A DNA stretch of 60,688 nucleotides, taken from Pectobacterium polonicum (GTDB lineage: Bacteria; Pseudomonadota; Gammaproteobacteria; Enterobacterales; Enterobacteriaceae). Each line of letters begins with the position of its first letter. Within the stretch, counting starts at the first letter, position 1. The notes beneath the pieces are model-generated. The model saw only the letters and a list, made by a program, of their open reading frames with translations. It searched no databases and was not told where the DNA came from. Shown piece by piece: positions 18,297 through 27,791 of the stretch. The stretch covers positions 1 through 60,688 of the forward strand of contig NZ_RJTN01000026.1 in assembly GCF_005497185.1 (NCBI RefSeq), given 5' to 3'. The position numbers and the translations under genes are program-made.

Positions 18297-18730
18297 AAAG
18301 CCTGAGAATGGGATGGTTTCGTTGGATCACCGCCCTCGCGATAATGTGTAGTGCGATAGCCACTGCACAGGTCGATTTAAGCCAATCGCCGGAAGTCGCC
18401 GCGACACAGCCGGGAAATAGCCGGATGCCGAAGCAGCAGGAGCGTATGGCGCTCAACTATGTCAACCAACCGCCGATGATCCCGCATAGCGTGGATGGTT
18501 ATCAGGTCACTCCAACCTTTAACCGCTGTTTACAGTGTCACGGCGTGGAGAGCTACCGTTCCACCAGCGCCCCCCGCGTCAGTCCAACCCATTTTGTCGA
18601 TAGAGATGGCAAAGTGCTGAGCAATGTGGCACCCGCACGCCATTTCTGCCTGCAATGCCACGTGCCACAGGCGGATAGTTCGCCGATTACCGGCAACACG
18701 TTCACCCCTTCTAAAGGCTTTGGACAGTGA
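18293..18730 (+). CDS. napB: Periplasmic dihaem cytochrome NapB
   Basis: A 145-residue electron-transfer subunit of the nitrate reductase. A Sec signal peptide covers about residues 1-25 (cleavage near AIATAQ). Two CxxCH haem sites are at 79-83 (CLQCH) and 119-123 (CLQCH), with distal-ligand His residues in IPHSVDGY and VSPTHFVDR. I chose ATG 18293, with GGGAGC 6 bases upstream, over ATG 18272 inside napH. It overlaps the napH stop (ATGA). Confidence 0.96.
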   Translation: MKSLRMGWFRWITALAIMCSAIATAQVDLSQSPEVAATQPGNSRMPKQQERMALNYVNQPPMIPHSVDGYQVTPTFNRCLQCHGVESYRSTSAPRVSPTHFVDRDGKVLSNVAPARHFCLQCHVPQADSSPITGNTFTPSKGFGQ

Positions 18731-18738
18731 GGTTTGCT

Positions 18739-19341
18739 ATGAAACAACCAGGAAAAGTAGGACGGTTGTTGCGCCGGCTGTGGCAATGGTGGCGCCGCCC
18801 AAGTCGGTTAGCATTGGGAACGCTGCTCATTATCGGCTTCGCGGGCGGTATCTTCTTTCTGGCGACGTCCCAGAAAGGCATGGAAATGAGCAACAGCGAA
18901 GCGTTCTGTATCAGCTGTCATGAGATGCGCAATACCGTTTATCAGGAATATATGGAAACCGCACACTACAGCAACCGCAGCGGCGTGCGCGCCACCTGCC
19001 CGGATTGCCACGTTCCGCATGAATTTGTGCCCAAAATGGTACGTAAGATTCAGGCCAGTAAAGAGCTGTACGGCAAAATAATGGGCACCATTGATACGCC
19101 ACAAAAGTTCGAAGCACACCGGCTGACGATGGCGCAAAGCGAATGGCGGCGCATGAAAAATAACAATTCTCAGGAATGCCGCAACTGCCACAACTTTGAC
19201 TACATGGACTTCTCAGGGCAAAAAACGGTCGCGGCGGAAAAACACAGCGAAGCGATAAAACTCGGTCAAACCTGTATCGATTGCCACAAAGGCATCGCCC
19301 ACAAATTGCCGGACATGCATGGCGTCAAAAGCGGGTTATAA
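18739..19341 (+). CDS. napC: Membrane-anchored tetrahaem quinol dehydrogenase NapC
   Basis: A 200-residue NapC/NirT cytochrome that oxidises membrane quinol and feeds NapB. A basic N-terminus and one transmembrane anchor occupy about residues 23-44. Four haem motifs are at 57-61 (CISCH), 87-91 (CPDCH), 147-151 (CRNCH) and 179-183 (CIDCH). I chose ATG 18739 with GAGG 6 bases upstream; a GTG at 18727 overlaps napB. It is the last nap gene. The stop codon lies inside a 16-base palindrome. Confidence 0.96.
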   Translation: MKQPGKVGRLLRRLWQWWRRPSRLALGTLLIIGFAGGIFFLATSQKGMEMSNSEAFCISCHEMRNTVYQEYMETAHYSNRSGVRATCPDCHVPHEFVPKMVRKIQASKELYGKIMGTIDTPQKFEAHRLTMAQSEWRRMKNNNSQECRNCHNFDYMDFSGQKTVAAEKHSEAIKLGQTCIDCHKGIAHKLPDMHGVKSGL

Positions 19342-19382
19342 CCCGCACCTCTTCGTCACACTCGGGACGGCATATGCCGTCC
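19331..19382 (+). terminator. Two palindromes at the end of the nap operon
   Basis: GCGGGTTATAACCCGC (19331-19346) is a perfect palindrome containing the napC stop codon. GGACGGCATATGCCGTCC (19365-19382) is a perfect 18-base palindrome. Neither has a long T run, so they may stabilise the 3' end of the transcript or act as weak terminators for both convergent operons. Confidence 0.5.
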
Positions 19383-19420
19383 TCAGCACAAACGGAAGTA
19401 TCCGTTCCTCTCAACTATTT

Positions 19421-19550
19421 TTGTAATTACAGCGAAGGTTTCGTGCGCAGTAAACCCGTGACTTTTTGCAACTCGCGTCGGGCGCGTGCGACGCGAGTTG
19501 CAGAGAATAACCCTGCTTATTGCGCACGAAATCTTCACCGTAACAACAGA
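19421..19550. repeat. 130-base palindromic (MITE-like) element 1
   Basis: The inner arms TGCAACTCGCGTCG and CGACGCGAGTTGCA are perfect over 14 bp around an 8-base loop. Outer arms continue the symmetry: TTTCGTGCGCAGTAA faces TTATTGCGCACGAAA, and GTAATTACAGCGAAG faces CTTCACCGTAACAAC. Short frames read through it on both strands because of its symmetry, not because it codes. It lies between the convergent nap and ccm operons. Confidence 0.72.
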
Positions 19551-19589
19551 AACAACAAAAGGGCGAGGTTGCTGACAAAGTCCGTTGAG

Positions 19590-19694
19590 CGGGAGTAACG
19601 GATAGATCGTAAAGACGCTGTGAATACGTCCATGTACGCTCGGCTTGCGCCATCCATGGCGCAAACGCTTTACTCTTCTATTCCATTACTCCCG
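19590..19694. repeat. 105-base palindromic (MITE-like) element 2
   Basis: The outer arms CGGGAGTAACGGATAGA and TCTATTCCATTACTCCCG are inverted copies with one mismatch and one gap. The inner arms TTGCGCCAT and ATGGCGCAA are perfect with a 2-base spacer (19645-19664). It follows element 1 by 39 bases. It resembles small non-coding repeats common in soft-rot enterobacteria, from memory. Confidence 0.68.
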
Positions 19695-19775
19695 TTTTCA
19701 TTCGGCAAATAGGTTTGTCAACGGTCTGAGGGCGATATATCGCCCTTCTGCAATTTAGATGGAAATAAAAAAGGA

Positions 19776-20645
19776 TTATTTCCCCGTGGTCGCCTGCACC
19801 GACAGTGACGCTTTCGCCTGTGCCACGCTGCGCTCAATAACTGCTCGGCGCGTGTCATTTTGCGGGAGCAGTTTTAGCATCGCCTGCCAGGCATCAATTG
19901 CGTCCTGATAGCGCTGGGCTTCATAGGCATTAAAAGCCAGCAGGCTCAGCACACGCACATTGGTCGAGCCGGAATTCATCAGTTCACGCAGCATCTCTCC
20001 ACCGCGCTGGCTATCTCGCGGATCGGTAGAACGCGACAACAGGTCGGCATAATCCAGCGCCAAATCCGTATTTTTCGGGTCGAGCTGGAATGCTTTGGCA
20101 AAGGCCTGTACAGACATGTCGTAGTTACTCAGCAAGCCCGCAATGCGCCCCAGCATCCACCAGTCTTGTGCATTGTCTGACTGCGCCTCCAATTGGCTGC
20201 GCAACCCCAAACCGAGGCGTGCCACCTCTTCGATGGTCAGTGGTTCTGCATCAGCATCTAGCGCTCGCTTCATCAGGTCCGGCGTTAATGCAACAACCTG
20301 CTGTAACTCTTGCACCCGATTAACCGCAGAAGTCTTCCAAAACACGCCGAGGCTGACAATGACCAACAACAGCACGCCCGGTAGCAACACCCAACGGTTC
20401 AATGGGCGCTGTTGTGCCTTCGCACTGTCAGGAACATCCTGCAATAGCGTATGTTGAAGCTCTTCAACCAGTTGCGCTCGTTCCCGCTCATTAGCAACAT
20501 CCACATTAAGTTCACGCAGACGATCGCGATACAGCGCCTGATTGATCGTATCGCGATCGTATTCGCCCCGTGACGACCACGGTGCAAGCAGCAGCGCAGA
20601 CAGTGCAATCAGCGATAAAACAATGATGGTTGTCAGTAACATCAT
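19776..20645 (-). CDS. ccmI: Cytochrome c biogenesis protein CcmI (TPR)
   Basis: A 289-residue membrane protein that presents apocytochrome c to the CcmF/CcmH haem ligation machinery. Two N-terminal transmembrane helices lie at about residues 3-22 and 86-104. A periplasmic TPR-like domain follows (DNAQDWWMLGRIAGLLSNYD, ALDYADLLSRS, AYEAQRYQDAIDAWQAM). In E. coli this domain is fused to the C-terminus of CcmH; here it is a separate gene overlapping the ccmH stop. It is the last gene of the ccm operon. Confidence 0.9.
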   Translation of the reverse strand: MMLLTTIIVLSLIALSALLLAPWSSRGEYDRDTINQALYRDRLRELNVDVANERERAQLVEELQHTLLQDVPDSAKAQQRPLNRWVLLPGVLLLVIVSLGVFWKTSAVNRVQELQQVVALTPDLMKRALDADAEPLTIEEVARLGLGLRSQLEAQSDNAQDWWMLGRIAGLLSNYDMSVQAFAKAFQLDPKNTDLALDYADLLSRSTDPRDSQRGGEMLRELMNSGSTNVRVLSLLAFNAYEAQRYQDAIDAWQAMLKLLPQNDTRRAVIERSVAQAKASLSVQATTGK

Positions 20646-21100
20646 TCCGATTTCCCCTCATGTCCCAACAACGTCTGCAAACGCTTTTTATCCTGTTCGC
20701 TCATTGGTTCTTTGGTACTCTTGATACGCCGCGCGCGCCGAATAATCATCACAGCCCCCACCGCCAGAAACAGCCCAGGCAGTAGCCATAGCAAGATCGT
20801 GAAAGGCGTGATCGGCGGTTCATATGTCACAAAGTAGCCATAACGATCCACCATGTAATCGACAACCTGCTCCTTCGTTTGCCCCTGCTGCATCAGTTCA
20901 TACACTTTCTGCCGCATATCTGAGGCAATCATCGAATTGGAGTCAGCGATACTGTTGTTCTGGCATTTCGGGCAGCGCAGTTGCATGGTCAACTCGCGGA
21001 ACTGTTGCTCCTGTATGTCATTGTCAAAACGCAATACCTCGGAGGACGCCAGTACGCTGAACGACAGCAGCAATGCACCAAGGAAGCTAAACACTCTCAT
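20642..21100 (-). CDS. ccmH: Cytochrome c maturation thioredoxin-like protein CcmH
   Basis: A 152-residue membrane-anchored protein that keeps apocytochrome thiols reduced for haem attachment. It has a signal peptide (cleavage near SVLASSE), the redox motif LRCPKCQNNSIADSNS around residue 43, and a transmembrane helix (ILLWLLPGLFLAVGAVMII). The short form lacks the TPR domain, which is encoded by the next gene. It overlaps ccmG by four bases. Confidence 0.94.
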   Translation of the reverse strand: MRVFSFLGALLLSFSVLASSEVLRFDNDIQEQQFRELTMQLRCPKCQNNSIADSNSMIASDMRQKVYELMQQGQTKEQVVDYMVDRYGYFVTYEPPITPFTILLWLLPGLFLAVGAVMIIRRARRIKSTKEPMSEQDKKRLQTLLGHEGKSE

Positions 21101-21654
21101 GCGCCGCCCTCCTTGCTATATTTTTCCCACAGCGGTTGCAGCGTTTCTTGCCACACCTGCATGTTGAGATCGCCCGCATGGCGATAGCGAATGATGCCTT
21201 TTCCATCGATCAGGAAGGTTTCCGGCGCACCGTACACGCCCAGATCCAGCCCCAACATACCGTCGCCATCAAACAAACTCATCGCATAGGGATTGCCTAA
21301 CGTCTTCAACCATTCAACCGCTTTGGGGCGTTCATCTTTATAATTCATGCCCACGACGCGGATTCCCTGCGCCGCCAGCGTGTTGAGAAATTGGTGCTCC
21401 GCCCTACACGTTGGGCACCAGGTCGCCCAGACATTCAGCAACAGCGGTTTGCCATCGCTCAACTCAGATTGGCTATACACCTTTCCCGTCTGATCCAGAG
21501 ATTCGAGACGAAATTCAGGGATTGGCTTGCCAATTAGGGCGGACTCCAGCCGCATGGGATCGTCGCCGCCGCTGTTCCGCACCAGTTGCCACAGCAAGGC
21601 AACAGCCAGCAGTAAAAACAGCACTAACGGGATTAACAAGATCTTACGACTCAT
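21097..21654 (-). CDS. ccmG: Thiol:disulphide interchange protein CcmG (DsbE)
   Basis: A 185-residue periplasmic thioredoxin-fold protein anchored by an N-terminal helix (ILLIPLVLFLLLAVALLW). The active site is WATWCPTC near residue 79, and the cis-Pro region reads GVYGAPETFLID. It reduces the CxxCH cysteines of apocytochrome c using electrons from DsbD. The start overlaps the ccmF stop by four bases. Confidence 0.95.
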   Translation of the reverse strand: MSRKILLIPLVLFLLLAVALLWQLVRNSGGDDPMRLESALIGKPIPEFRLESLDQTGKVYSQSELSDGKPLLLNVWATWCPTCRAEHQFLNTLAAQGIRVVGMNYKDERPKAVEWLKTLGNPYAMSLFDGDGMLGLDLGVYGAPETFLIDGKGIIRYRHAGDLNMQVWQETLQPLWEKYSKEGGA

Positions 21655-23606
21655 GATGATGCCTCCCGAACGGCGCGACGCAGGCGATAGCGCGGGTCAA
21701 ACATGCACAAAATACCCCCCAACGCCATCAGCCCACCGCCATACCAAATCCAGCGGATAAAAGGTTTGTAATACAGTCGTACCGCCCAGCTATCGTCATC
21801 CAACTCTTCACCCAAGGCCGCATAGAGATCGCGCGTCACACCTGCATCAATCGCCGCTTCCGTCATGATCGCACCGCTGGTGTTATAGAAGCGCTTTTCC
21901 GCCGTCAGGATCGCCTCCGGCTTGCCGTTGCGCGTGACCTCGATCGTCCCTTTACCGCTGTGCCAGTTCGGCCCCACCACATCCTGCACACCTTGAAACG
22001 TAAAACGGTAGTCATGGATCTGTATGCTGTCGCCTGCCCGCATCCGCACATCTCGCTCAACGCTATAATTCTGACTGAAGGCGATACCCACCACCGTCAC
22101 CGCCAGCCCAATATGGCCGCATACCATGCCCCACTGGCTGAGTGAGAGTGTGGTCAAACCACGTAGCAGACCGTGACGCCGGGTGGAACTGGTATGCAGC
22201 TCGTACACCGTTAAGAAAAATACCCACAGCGCCATCGACAGGCCAACCACCGTCATGGCAACAAGGGAATCCTGCAACAGCCAGGGAAGCAGCAGCGACA
22301 GCACAGCAGTGACGGCCATTGCCACCAGTAACAGCTTACGCAGCTTTTGCGGCTCGTCGCGCCGCCAACGAACTAGCGGCCCCACGCCCAGCAGCAGAGC
22401 AAAAGGTGCCATTAATAGAGTAAACATGGTGTTGAAGAACGGTGCGCCAATCGAAATACTGCCCAACCCCAACTGCTTATGAACCAGCGGCAGCAGCGTT
22501 CCAAGCAGCACCACGAGCGTGGCCGCCATCAGGATCAGGTTATTGCCGAGCAGGAACGTTTCACGCGACCAGAGCGAATTCGTTACCCGCGCCCGCACTC
22601 TGTTGCCCTTAATAGCAAACAGCAGTAAAGACCCGCCGATAACAATGACCAGAAACGCGAGAATAAACATGCCACGCGCGGGATCGGAGGCAAACGCGTG
22701 CACCGACACCAGAACGCCGGAACGCACCAAAAACGTTCCCAGCAGGCAGAGCGAGAATGCGCCGATAGCCAGCAGTACCGTCCAGGCCTTGAAGCTGCCG
22801 CGTTTCTCGGTAACCGACAGCGAATGCAGCAGCGCCGTACCTACCAACCACGGCATCAATGAGGCGTTTTCCACCGGGTCCCAGAACCACCAGCCGCCCC
22901 AACCCAGCTCGTAATAGGCCCACCCCGAACCGAGCACAATACCCAGCGTCAGGAACGACCAGGCAGCCTGTGTCCACGGCCGAGACCAACGAGCCCACGC
23001 GCTGTCCAGCCGCTCAGCCAGCAGCGAGGCAACCGCAAACGCAAACGCTACGGAAAACCCGACATAGCCCATGTAAAGCAGCGGTGGGTGGAAGATAAGC
23101 CCGACATCCTGCAACAGCGGATTGAGATCGCGTCCATCAATAGGATAGTCCGGCAGCGTACGTGTAAAGGGATTCGACGTCAGGATGATAAATAGCAGGA
23201 AGCCGACATTAATCATTCCCATAACGGCTAGCACACGAGCGACCGCATCCAGCGACATTCCCCGGCTGAAGACCGCCACGGCGAAGGTCCAACCGCTCAT
23301 CAGCAGCACCCAGAGCAGCAGCGACCCTTCATGTGCACCCCATGCCGCGGCAACGCGATACCACACCGGCAGCGCACGGTTCGAGTTGTTTGCTACATAA
23401 AGAACGGTGAAATCATTGATCACCAGCGCATGTACCAACACGAGGAAGGACGCCAAAATGCATGCAAACAACACCCAGGAAAGAGGACGTGCCAGCGCCA
23501 TCAGGCGTAGATCCTGACGCGACGCCCCCCACAGTGGATACACGCTGAGCAACAGCGCCACACCCAGCGCCAGACACAGCAGATAGTTGCCCACTTCCGG
23601 CATCAT
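21651..23606 (-). CDS. ccmF: Haem lyase subunit CcmF
   Basis: A 651-residue polytopic protein that ligates haem from CcmE to apocytochrome c. The WWD signature [14 protein letters not shown] is present, together with [11 protein letters not shown] and [19 protein letters not shown]. The C-terminal periplasmic domain reads [15 protein letters not shown]. Its start overlaps the ccmE stop. Its paralogue nrfE lies about 4 kb upstream in the same direction. Confidence 0.96.
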   Translation of the reverse strand: MMPEVGNYLLCLALGVALLLSVYPLWGASRQDLRLMALARPLSWVLFACILASFLVLVHALVINDFTVLYVANNSNRALPVWYRVAAAWGAHEGSLLLWVLLMSGWTFAVAVFSRGMSLDAVARVLAVMGMINVGFLLFIILTSNPFTRTLPDYPIDGRDLNPLLQDVGLIFHPPLLYMGYVGFSVAFAFAVASLLAERLDSAWARWSRPWTQAAWSFLTLGIVLGSGWAYYELGWGGWWFWDPVENASLMPWLVGTALLHSLSVTEKRGSFKAWTVLLAIGAFSLCLLGTFLVRSGVLVSVHAFASDPARGMFILAFLVIVIGGSLLLFAIKGNRVRARVTNSLWSRETFLLGNNLILMAATLVVLLGTLLPLVHKQLGLGSISIGAPFFNTMFTLLMAPFALLLGVGPLVRWRRDEPQKLRKLLLVAMAVTAVLSLLLPWLLQDSLVAMTVVGLSMALWVFFLTVYELHTSSTRRHGLLRGLTTLSLSQWGMVCGHIGLAVTVVGIAFSQNYSVERDVRMRAGDSIQIHDYRFTFQGVQDVVGPNWHSGKGTIEVTRNGKPEAILTAEKRFYNTSGAIMTEAAIDAGVTRDLYAALGEELDDDSWAVRLYYKPFIRWIWYGGGLMALGGILCMFDPRYRLRRAVREASS

Positions 23607-24085
23607 AACGGTTTACCCTCTGTCGTTGCCGCAGAGGCGTGGCCGTTCTGCCCTTCCATCGCCGCTTTGATTTCCGGTGGCGTGTAATTTTCGTCATGTC
23701 GGGCAAGCACTTCTTTCGCTGCAATATGATTGTCGCTATCCAGAATACCCTGTGCCACAACGCCTTGCCCTTCGCGGAAGAGATCCGGCAACATCCCGTT
23801 ATAAGTCACATCGACTGAGCCTTGTGCATCATAAACGGTGAAGCGAACTTCCAGACTTTGGCTGTCGCGGCGCACGCTGCCCGGCATCACCATGCCACCA
23901 ACGCGCAGGCGCTGCCCGATGGCAGGTTTTTCCTGCGTTTCATTCTTGCCATAAAGGATTTCACTGGGCGTATAAAAGAGATCGATATTTGAACTCAACG
24001 CATAGAGCGTTAGTGCTACCGTCAACACCGTGCCGCAAACAACGGCCAGGATGGCATAGAGACGAGTTTTACGCGGGGTACTCAT
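23603..24085 (-). CDS. ccmE: Periplasmic haem chaperone CcmE
   Basis: A 160-residue haem-carrying protein. It has an N-terminal anchor ([20 protein letters not shown]), a beta-barrel OB fold ([32 protein letters not shown]), and the haem-binding His in [14 protein letters not shown]. It receives haem from CcmC and passes it to CcmF. It overlaps ccmD and ccmF by four bases each. Confidence 0.96.
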   Translation of the reverse strand: MSTPRKTRLYAILAVVCGTVLTVALTLYALSSNIDLFYTPSEILYGKNETQEKPAIGQRLRVGGMVMPGSVRRDSQSLEVRFTVYDAQGSVDVTYNGMLPDLFREGQGVVAQGILDSDNHIAAKEVLARHDENYTPPEIKAAMEGQNGHASAATTEGKPL

Positions 24086-24300
24086 TGCACTCCCCCCATC
24101 GCTGACTGACGCGCCGTGCTCTTACGCTGCTCGCGCGCCTGCTGCTGGCGGATGTCGTTTAATAAAGCACGGCGACGCCAGAAGGTATGTCCGATCAACA
24201 CACTAAGCGGTAGCAGTGTTAACACCACTGCCAGCCATACATACAAGGCATAGCCACCCATCGCAAAAAAATCCTGCCAACTTGTGAAGGCGATGTTCAT
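24082..24300 (-). CDS. ccmD: Haem exporter accessory protein CcmD
   Basis: A 72-residue single-pass membrane protein that helps release holo-CcmE from CcmABC. The N-terminus [20 protein letters not shown] and the basic cytoplasmic tail are typical. It overlaps both neighbours (ccmC and ccmE) by four bases. Confidence 0.93.
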   Translation of the reverse strand: MNIAFTSWQDFFAMGGYALYVWLAVVLTLLPLSVLIGHTFWRRRALLNDIRQQQAREQRKSTARQSAMGGVQ

Positions 24301-25037
24301 CGTGCTATTTCTCCTTTATTGACCAACGCAGCAACCCAAGGGGCGCGACGCTGTTGCACCAGTATCAGATTACGCAACCGCATCAGTGACAACGTCACGA
24401 ATAAACTCATAAACCCTAGCATCATAATGCGCAGCGGCAGGCGCATAGCGGGATCGATCGTTTTCTGCATTTTTGTCGATGCCTGATGTAGGGTATTCCA
24501 CCATTCGACAGAGAAATGGATGATGGGTAAATTCACCACGCCAACCAGCACCAGAATGGCTGCCGCACGGCCAGCAAGACGGCGATCGTCAAAGGCGTTG
24601 TAAAGCGCGATGATTCCGACGTACAGAAACAGCAGAACGAGTTCGGACGTCAGGCGCGCATCCCAAACCCACCAGGTCCCCCACATCGGTTTGCCCCAGG
24701 TGGCTCCCGTCGTCAGCGCAATAAAGGTAAACACCGCGCCGACCGGTGCCATCGCCGCCACGGCAAGCTCCGCCGTTTTTGACTGCCGAATCATCCCGAT
24801 CAGTGCAAATATTGCCATTACGGCATAGACACCCATCGACCATACGGCGGCTGGCACGTGCAGGTACATGATGCGATACCCTTGCCCTTGCTGGTAATCC
24901 GCAGGCGCAAACCCAAACCCTAACAGACAACCGCCAATCAGCAGCGCTACGCTGATCAGGGCAACCCAAGGGATAAGCCTGCCGCAAAGGCCATAAAGGC
25001 GATCCGGCTGCGTAAGCTGATAGTTTTTTCTCAACAT
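24297..25037 (-). CDS. ccmC: Haem transfer protein CcmC
   Basis: A 246-residue six-helix membrane protein that presents haem to CcmE. The WWD domain reads WGTWWVWDARLTSELVLLFL, flanked by His residues in YLHVPAAVWS and PIIHFSVEWWNTLH. I chose ATG 25037 because MLRKNYQLTQPDRLY aligns end to end with the E. coli start; ATG 25067 is an in-frame alternative. It lies 68 bases after ccmB, a wider gap than elsewhere in the operon. Confidence 0.95.
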   Translation of the reverse strand: MLRKNYQLTQPDRLYGLCGRLIPWVALISVALLIGGCLLGFGFAPADYQQGQGYRIMYLHVPAAVWSMGVYAVMAIFALIGMIRQSKTAELAVAAMAPVGAVFTFIALTTGATWGKPMWGTWWVWDARLTSELVLLFLYVGIIALYNAFDDRRLAGRAAAILVLVGVVNLPIIHFSVEWWNTLHQASTKMQKTIDPAMRLPLRIMMLGFMSLFVTLSLMRLRNLILVQQRRAPWVAALVNKGEIAR

Positions 25038-25105
25038 AATCGTGTGCTCACTTTGCGTAAAACTCATCCCAACGGGACGATAAAGGCGATCCTGAGATCG
25101 GAAAA

Positions 25106-25762
25106 TTATTGAATGCTCACCCGCAACGCGGCCGCCGTGGCAAACGGGCTTAGGGTGGCGCTGCCCACCAGAAAGGCACCGAGGATCGCCAGATACCCAC
25201 CGACCGGCAGTTGCATCATCGCGGCCTCGACCGCCGCCGTCGCAAAAATCAACAGCGGTATGGTGAGCGGCAAGACCAGCAGGCTTAACAGCACGCCGCT
25301 ACGGCGCAGCCCGACCGTTAAGCCCGCACCAATAGCCCCCAGAAAACTGAGCGTTGGCGTGCAAAGCAACAATGTTAACGCCATCACCCACCAACCGTGA
25401 CTGTCCAACCCAAACAGCAACGCCGCCAGCGGCGAAAGCAGTAGCAGCGGCAGTCCGCTAACCATCCAATGCACCACCACTTTCGCCAGCACCACTAATG
25501 GCAGCGGCAACGGCAGCAGCGTCAGTTGTTCCAGCGAACCGTCCTGATAGTCATCGCGGAAAAGGCGATCCATCCCCAGCAGCGAAGCGAGTAACGCCGC
25601 CACCCACACCACGCCCGGCGCTACACGCATCAATAGCTGCGGCTCTGGTCCAATAGCCAGAGGGAATAAGATGATGACGATCAGGAAGAACCACAGCGGG
25701 TTAAGAATTTCCGCGTTATTACGTAACGCGACACGTAATTCCCTAGCAATCAGACGCTGCAT
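25106..25762 (-). CDS. ccmB: CcmABC transporter permease CcmB
   Basis: A 218-residue ABC permease with six hydrophobic segments. The N-terminus [20 protein letters not shown] and the region RLFRDDYQDGSLEQLTLLPL are typical of CcmB. With CcmA and CcmC it drives release of haem-loaded CcmE. The start overlaps the ccmA stop by one base. Confidence 0.95.
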   Translation of the reverse strand: MQRLIARELRVALRNNAEILNPLWFFLIVIILFPLAIGPEPQLLMRVAPGVVWVAALLASLLGMDRLFRDDYQDGSLEQLTLLPLPLPLVVLAKVVVHWMVSGLPLLLLSPLAALLFGLDSHGWWVMALTLLLCTPTLSFLGAIGAGLTVGLRRSGVLLSLLVLPLTIPLLIFATAAVEAAMMQLPVGGYLAILGAFLVGSATLSPFATAAALRVSIQ

Positions 25763-26382
25763 TATGGTGCTCCCTCAGTCGGTGTGAGCTGAATACAGCG
25801 GATGCTTTGAGCGAACGGGCGTAGCGGCTGATGAGTGGTTAAAATAATGATGCCGCCGCGTGCAATATGGTGTTCCATACGCTGCGTCAGCATTTCAACG
25901 CCCGCCACGTCAAGCGCGGTCAGCGGTTCATCCAAAATCCACAGCGGCACATCGGTGAGCCACAAACGTGCCAATGCGACACGGCGCTGCTGCCCCGCCG
26001 AAAGGCGCGCTACGGGCACGTCTTCATATCCGGCCAACCCGACAGCGGCGAGTGCCTGCCAATGGGCATCCTGATGCTGCTGCGGAGAGAAAAAGCGCAG
26101 ATTTTCTTCACCGGTCAAAGCGCTCTTGATGCCCGGCTGATGACCTAACCACAGAAGCTGCTGATTAAACTGCTCACGTATGCGGTTGATTCGCTGCCCT
26201 TGCCAGCAGACTTCCCCCGACTCAGACGTCGCCAAACCGCTTAAGATGCGCAATAGCGATGTTTTTCCTACCCCGTTGGCACCGGCAATCTGCACCATTT
26301 CTCCCGGGCTGGCGGTAAATGATAACGCGCTGAACAGCACATGCTCATCGCGTATGCAAACCACATCGCGCGCTTCTAACAT
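25762..26382 (-). CDS. ccmA: ATP-binding protein CcmA
   Basis: A 206-residue ABC ATPase. It has Walker A ([12 protein letters not shown]), the signature motif ([15 protein letters not shown]) and Walker B ([12 protein letters not shown]). It powers release of holo-CcmE from CcmC. It is the first ccm gene and is preceded by a 183-base gap from nrfG, so the operon may have its own promoter or receive read-through from nrf. Confidence 0.95.
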   Translation of the reverse strand: MLEARDVVCIRDEHVLFSALSFTASPGEMVQIAGANGVGKTSLLRILSGLATSESGEVCWQGQRINRIREQFNQQLLWLGHQPGIKSALTGEENLRFFSPQQHQDAHWQALAAVGLAGYEDVPVARLSAGQQRRVALARLWLTDVPLWILDEPLTALDVAGVEMLTQRMEHHIARGGIIILTTHQPLRPFAQSIRCIQLTPTEGAP

Positions 26383-26483
26383 CGGGGTGTACTCCTACTT
26401 TCTTAGTGCCTATAGAATAACATGGCGTTCTAACTCCCCCTCTCAGGGTGCCTACTCATAAAGAGTTAATCTTTTTTGTTGAG

Positions 26484-26508
26484 ATCAATAAAACCGGTTA
26501 TTCCGGTT
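26484..26508 (-). terminator. Possible terminator after nrfG
   Basis: On the minus strand AACCGG and CCGGTT form a 6-bp stem with a 5-base loop, followed by TTTATTG. It lies about 58 bases after the nrfG stop and upstream of ccmA. The stem is short, so it may be leaky. Confidence 0.5.
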
Positions 26509-26565
26509 ATCCCCGCCCATCATGGCGGTGCCAAAAGCCGCGCTGACCCCTTTTGTTAACACGCA

Positions 26566-27393
26566 CTATTTCTGGCTATTCTTCAGCAACGTTGCCGTGT
26601 TGATCGCCTCGATCAACTGGACGCGATTAACTCGTGGGCTGTACGTGTCCAGTAAGCGCTGCCAAATCGTAATCGCGCGCGCATAGTCCGCTTTCAAAAA
26701 CGCATCAGACGCCAGCAGCATTAGCGCCGTCACTTCATTGGTATCCAGCGCCAGCGCTTTATCGACCATCTCCTGCATCGCAGGCGTGACAGTTTGGCCT
26801 GCCTGGTAATACAGCACCGTTGCCAGAGCCGAATACAACTCTGCACTGTCACCCTTCAGTACGATCGCCTGCCGATAAGCGCGCAACGCATTGTCATAAG
26901 CGTTACGGTAAAGATAATATTCACCTAACTCAGCCCAGAGGACGCTATTGCCCGGCGTTTTACGAATGTTGCCCTGCAAGGTAGCAAGCTGTTTTTCCTG
27001 CTGCTGTACATCGCTAAAATCGTGTAACGGATCGGCAAGCCGCTGGCGCTCCGCTTGAACGAGCGCACCGCGTGGGCTTAGCGCGTAGAACGCCGCGCTA
27101 CTCAAGAAAATAACGATGATCGCAGCCACAACGACAATGGTTGGCAGCGGACGCTGCGTGAAGGAAGGGGGTGACGTTAGCGGCAGGTCGTGAGACAGTT
27201 CGCGCCCCAGCATCTTTGCCTCATGCTCGGATAGGTGCTTCCCGGCTTGTTCACACTGAAAATGCCAGATACGCTTCGCTAAGCGTTGTAACTTGCCATC
27301 GTCCTCCGGCGTGTACTGGGGCAATAACGGCCACAGCAGCCCGGTAATCAGGATAATGGCGACAGCGGCGATCGATACCTCTAACAGGCTCAT
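26566..27393 (-). CDS. nrfG: NrfG, TPR subunit of the nitrite reductase haem lyase
   Basis: A 275-residue membrane-anchored TPR protein, paralogous to CcmI. Helices lie near residues 5-22 and 87-106. TPR units follow ([59 protein letters not shown]). With NrfE and NrfF it attaches haem to the unusual CWSCK site of NrfA. I chose ATG 27393, which overlaps the nrfF stop by four bases. Confidence 0.9.
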   Translation of the reverse strand: MSLLEVSIAAVAIILITGLLWPLLPQYTPEDDGKLQRLAKRIWHFQCEQAGKHLSEHEAKMLGRELSHDLPLTSPPSFTQRPLPTIVVVAAIIVIFLSSAAFYALSPRGALVQAERQRLADPLHDFSDVQQQEKQLATLQGNIRKTPGNSVLWAELGEYYLYRNAYDNALRAYRQAIVLKGDSAELYSALATVLYYQAGQTVTPAMQEMVDKALALDTNEVTALMLLASDAFLKADYARAITIWQRLLDTYSPRVNRVQLIEAINTATLLKNSQK

Positions 27394-27791
27394 AGACGCG
27401 CCCCTCGGTTCTGTCGCCGCATCACTCTCCATGCAATAACCACAATCGCTAACAGCAAAAGCAGCGGCGTGAGCCAAAGTATGCCGGTTTGTATTTTCAT
27501 CGGTGGGTTGTACTGAACAAAATCGCCATAGCGCTGATTCATAAACGCGATAATTTCTGACTTATCTTTGCCCTGCTCCACCATGGAAAAAACCTCATGG
27601 CGCATGCTGACGGCTACAGGTGAGTTCGATTCCAGCAGACTCTGGTTCTGGCATTGCGGACAGCGTAATTCCCCAGCAATCGCCAGCGCATCCTGACGCT
27701 GTGCCTGACTGGAAAATACCCAGGTATCAACCACCTGAGCCTGCACAGAAAAAACCAGTAGCATAAGGAGAAGCGCAAGGGGTTTAGTCAT
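27390..27791 (-). CDS. nrfF: NrfF, CcmH-like subunit of the NrfA haem lyase
   Basis: A 133-residue paralogue of CcmH. It has a signal peptide (cleavage near SVQAQVV), the redox motif [17 protein letters not shown] and a C-terminal membrane helix ([19 protein letters not shown]). It should reduce and guide apo-NrfA. It overlaps nrfE by eight bases and nrfG by four. Confidence 0.93.
   Translation of the reverse strand: MTKPLALLLMLLVFSVQAQVVDTWVFSSQAQRQDALAIAGELRCPQCQNQSLLESNSPVAVSMRHEVFSMVEQGKDKSEIIAFMNQRYGDFVQYNPPMKIQTGILWLTPLLLLLAIVVIAWRVMRRQNRGARL

Noticed and set aside
19383-19664. Minus-strand frames between napC and ccmI
   Set aside because: They are translated through palindromic repeats and change frame in each arm; this is repeat DNA, not coding.
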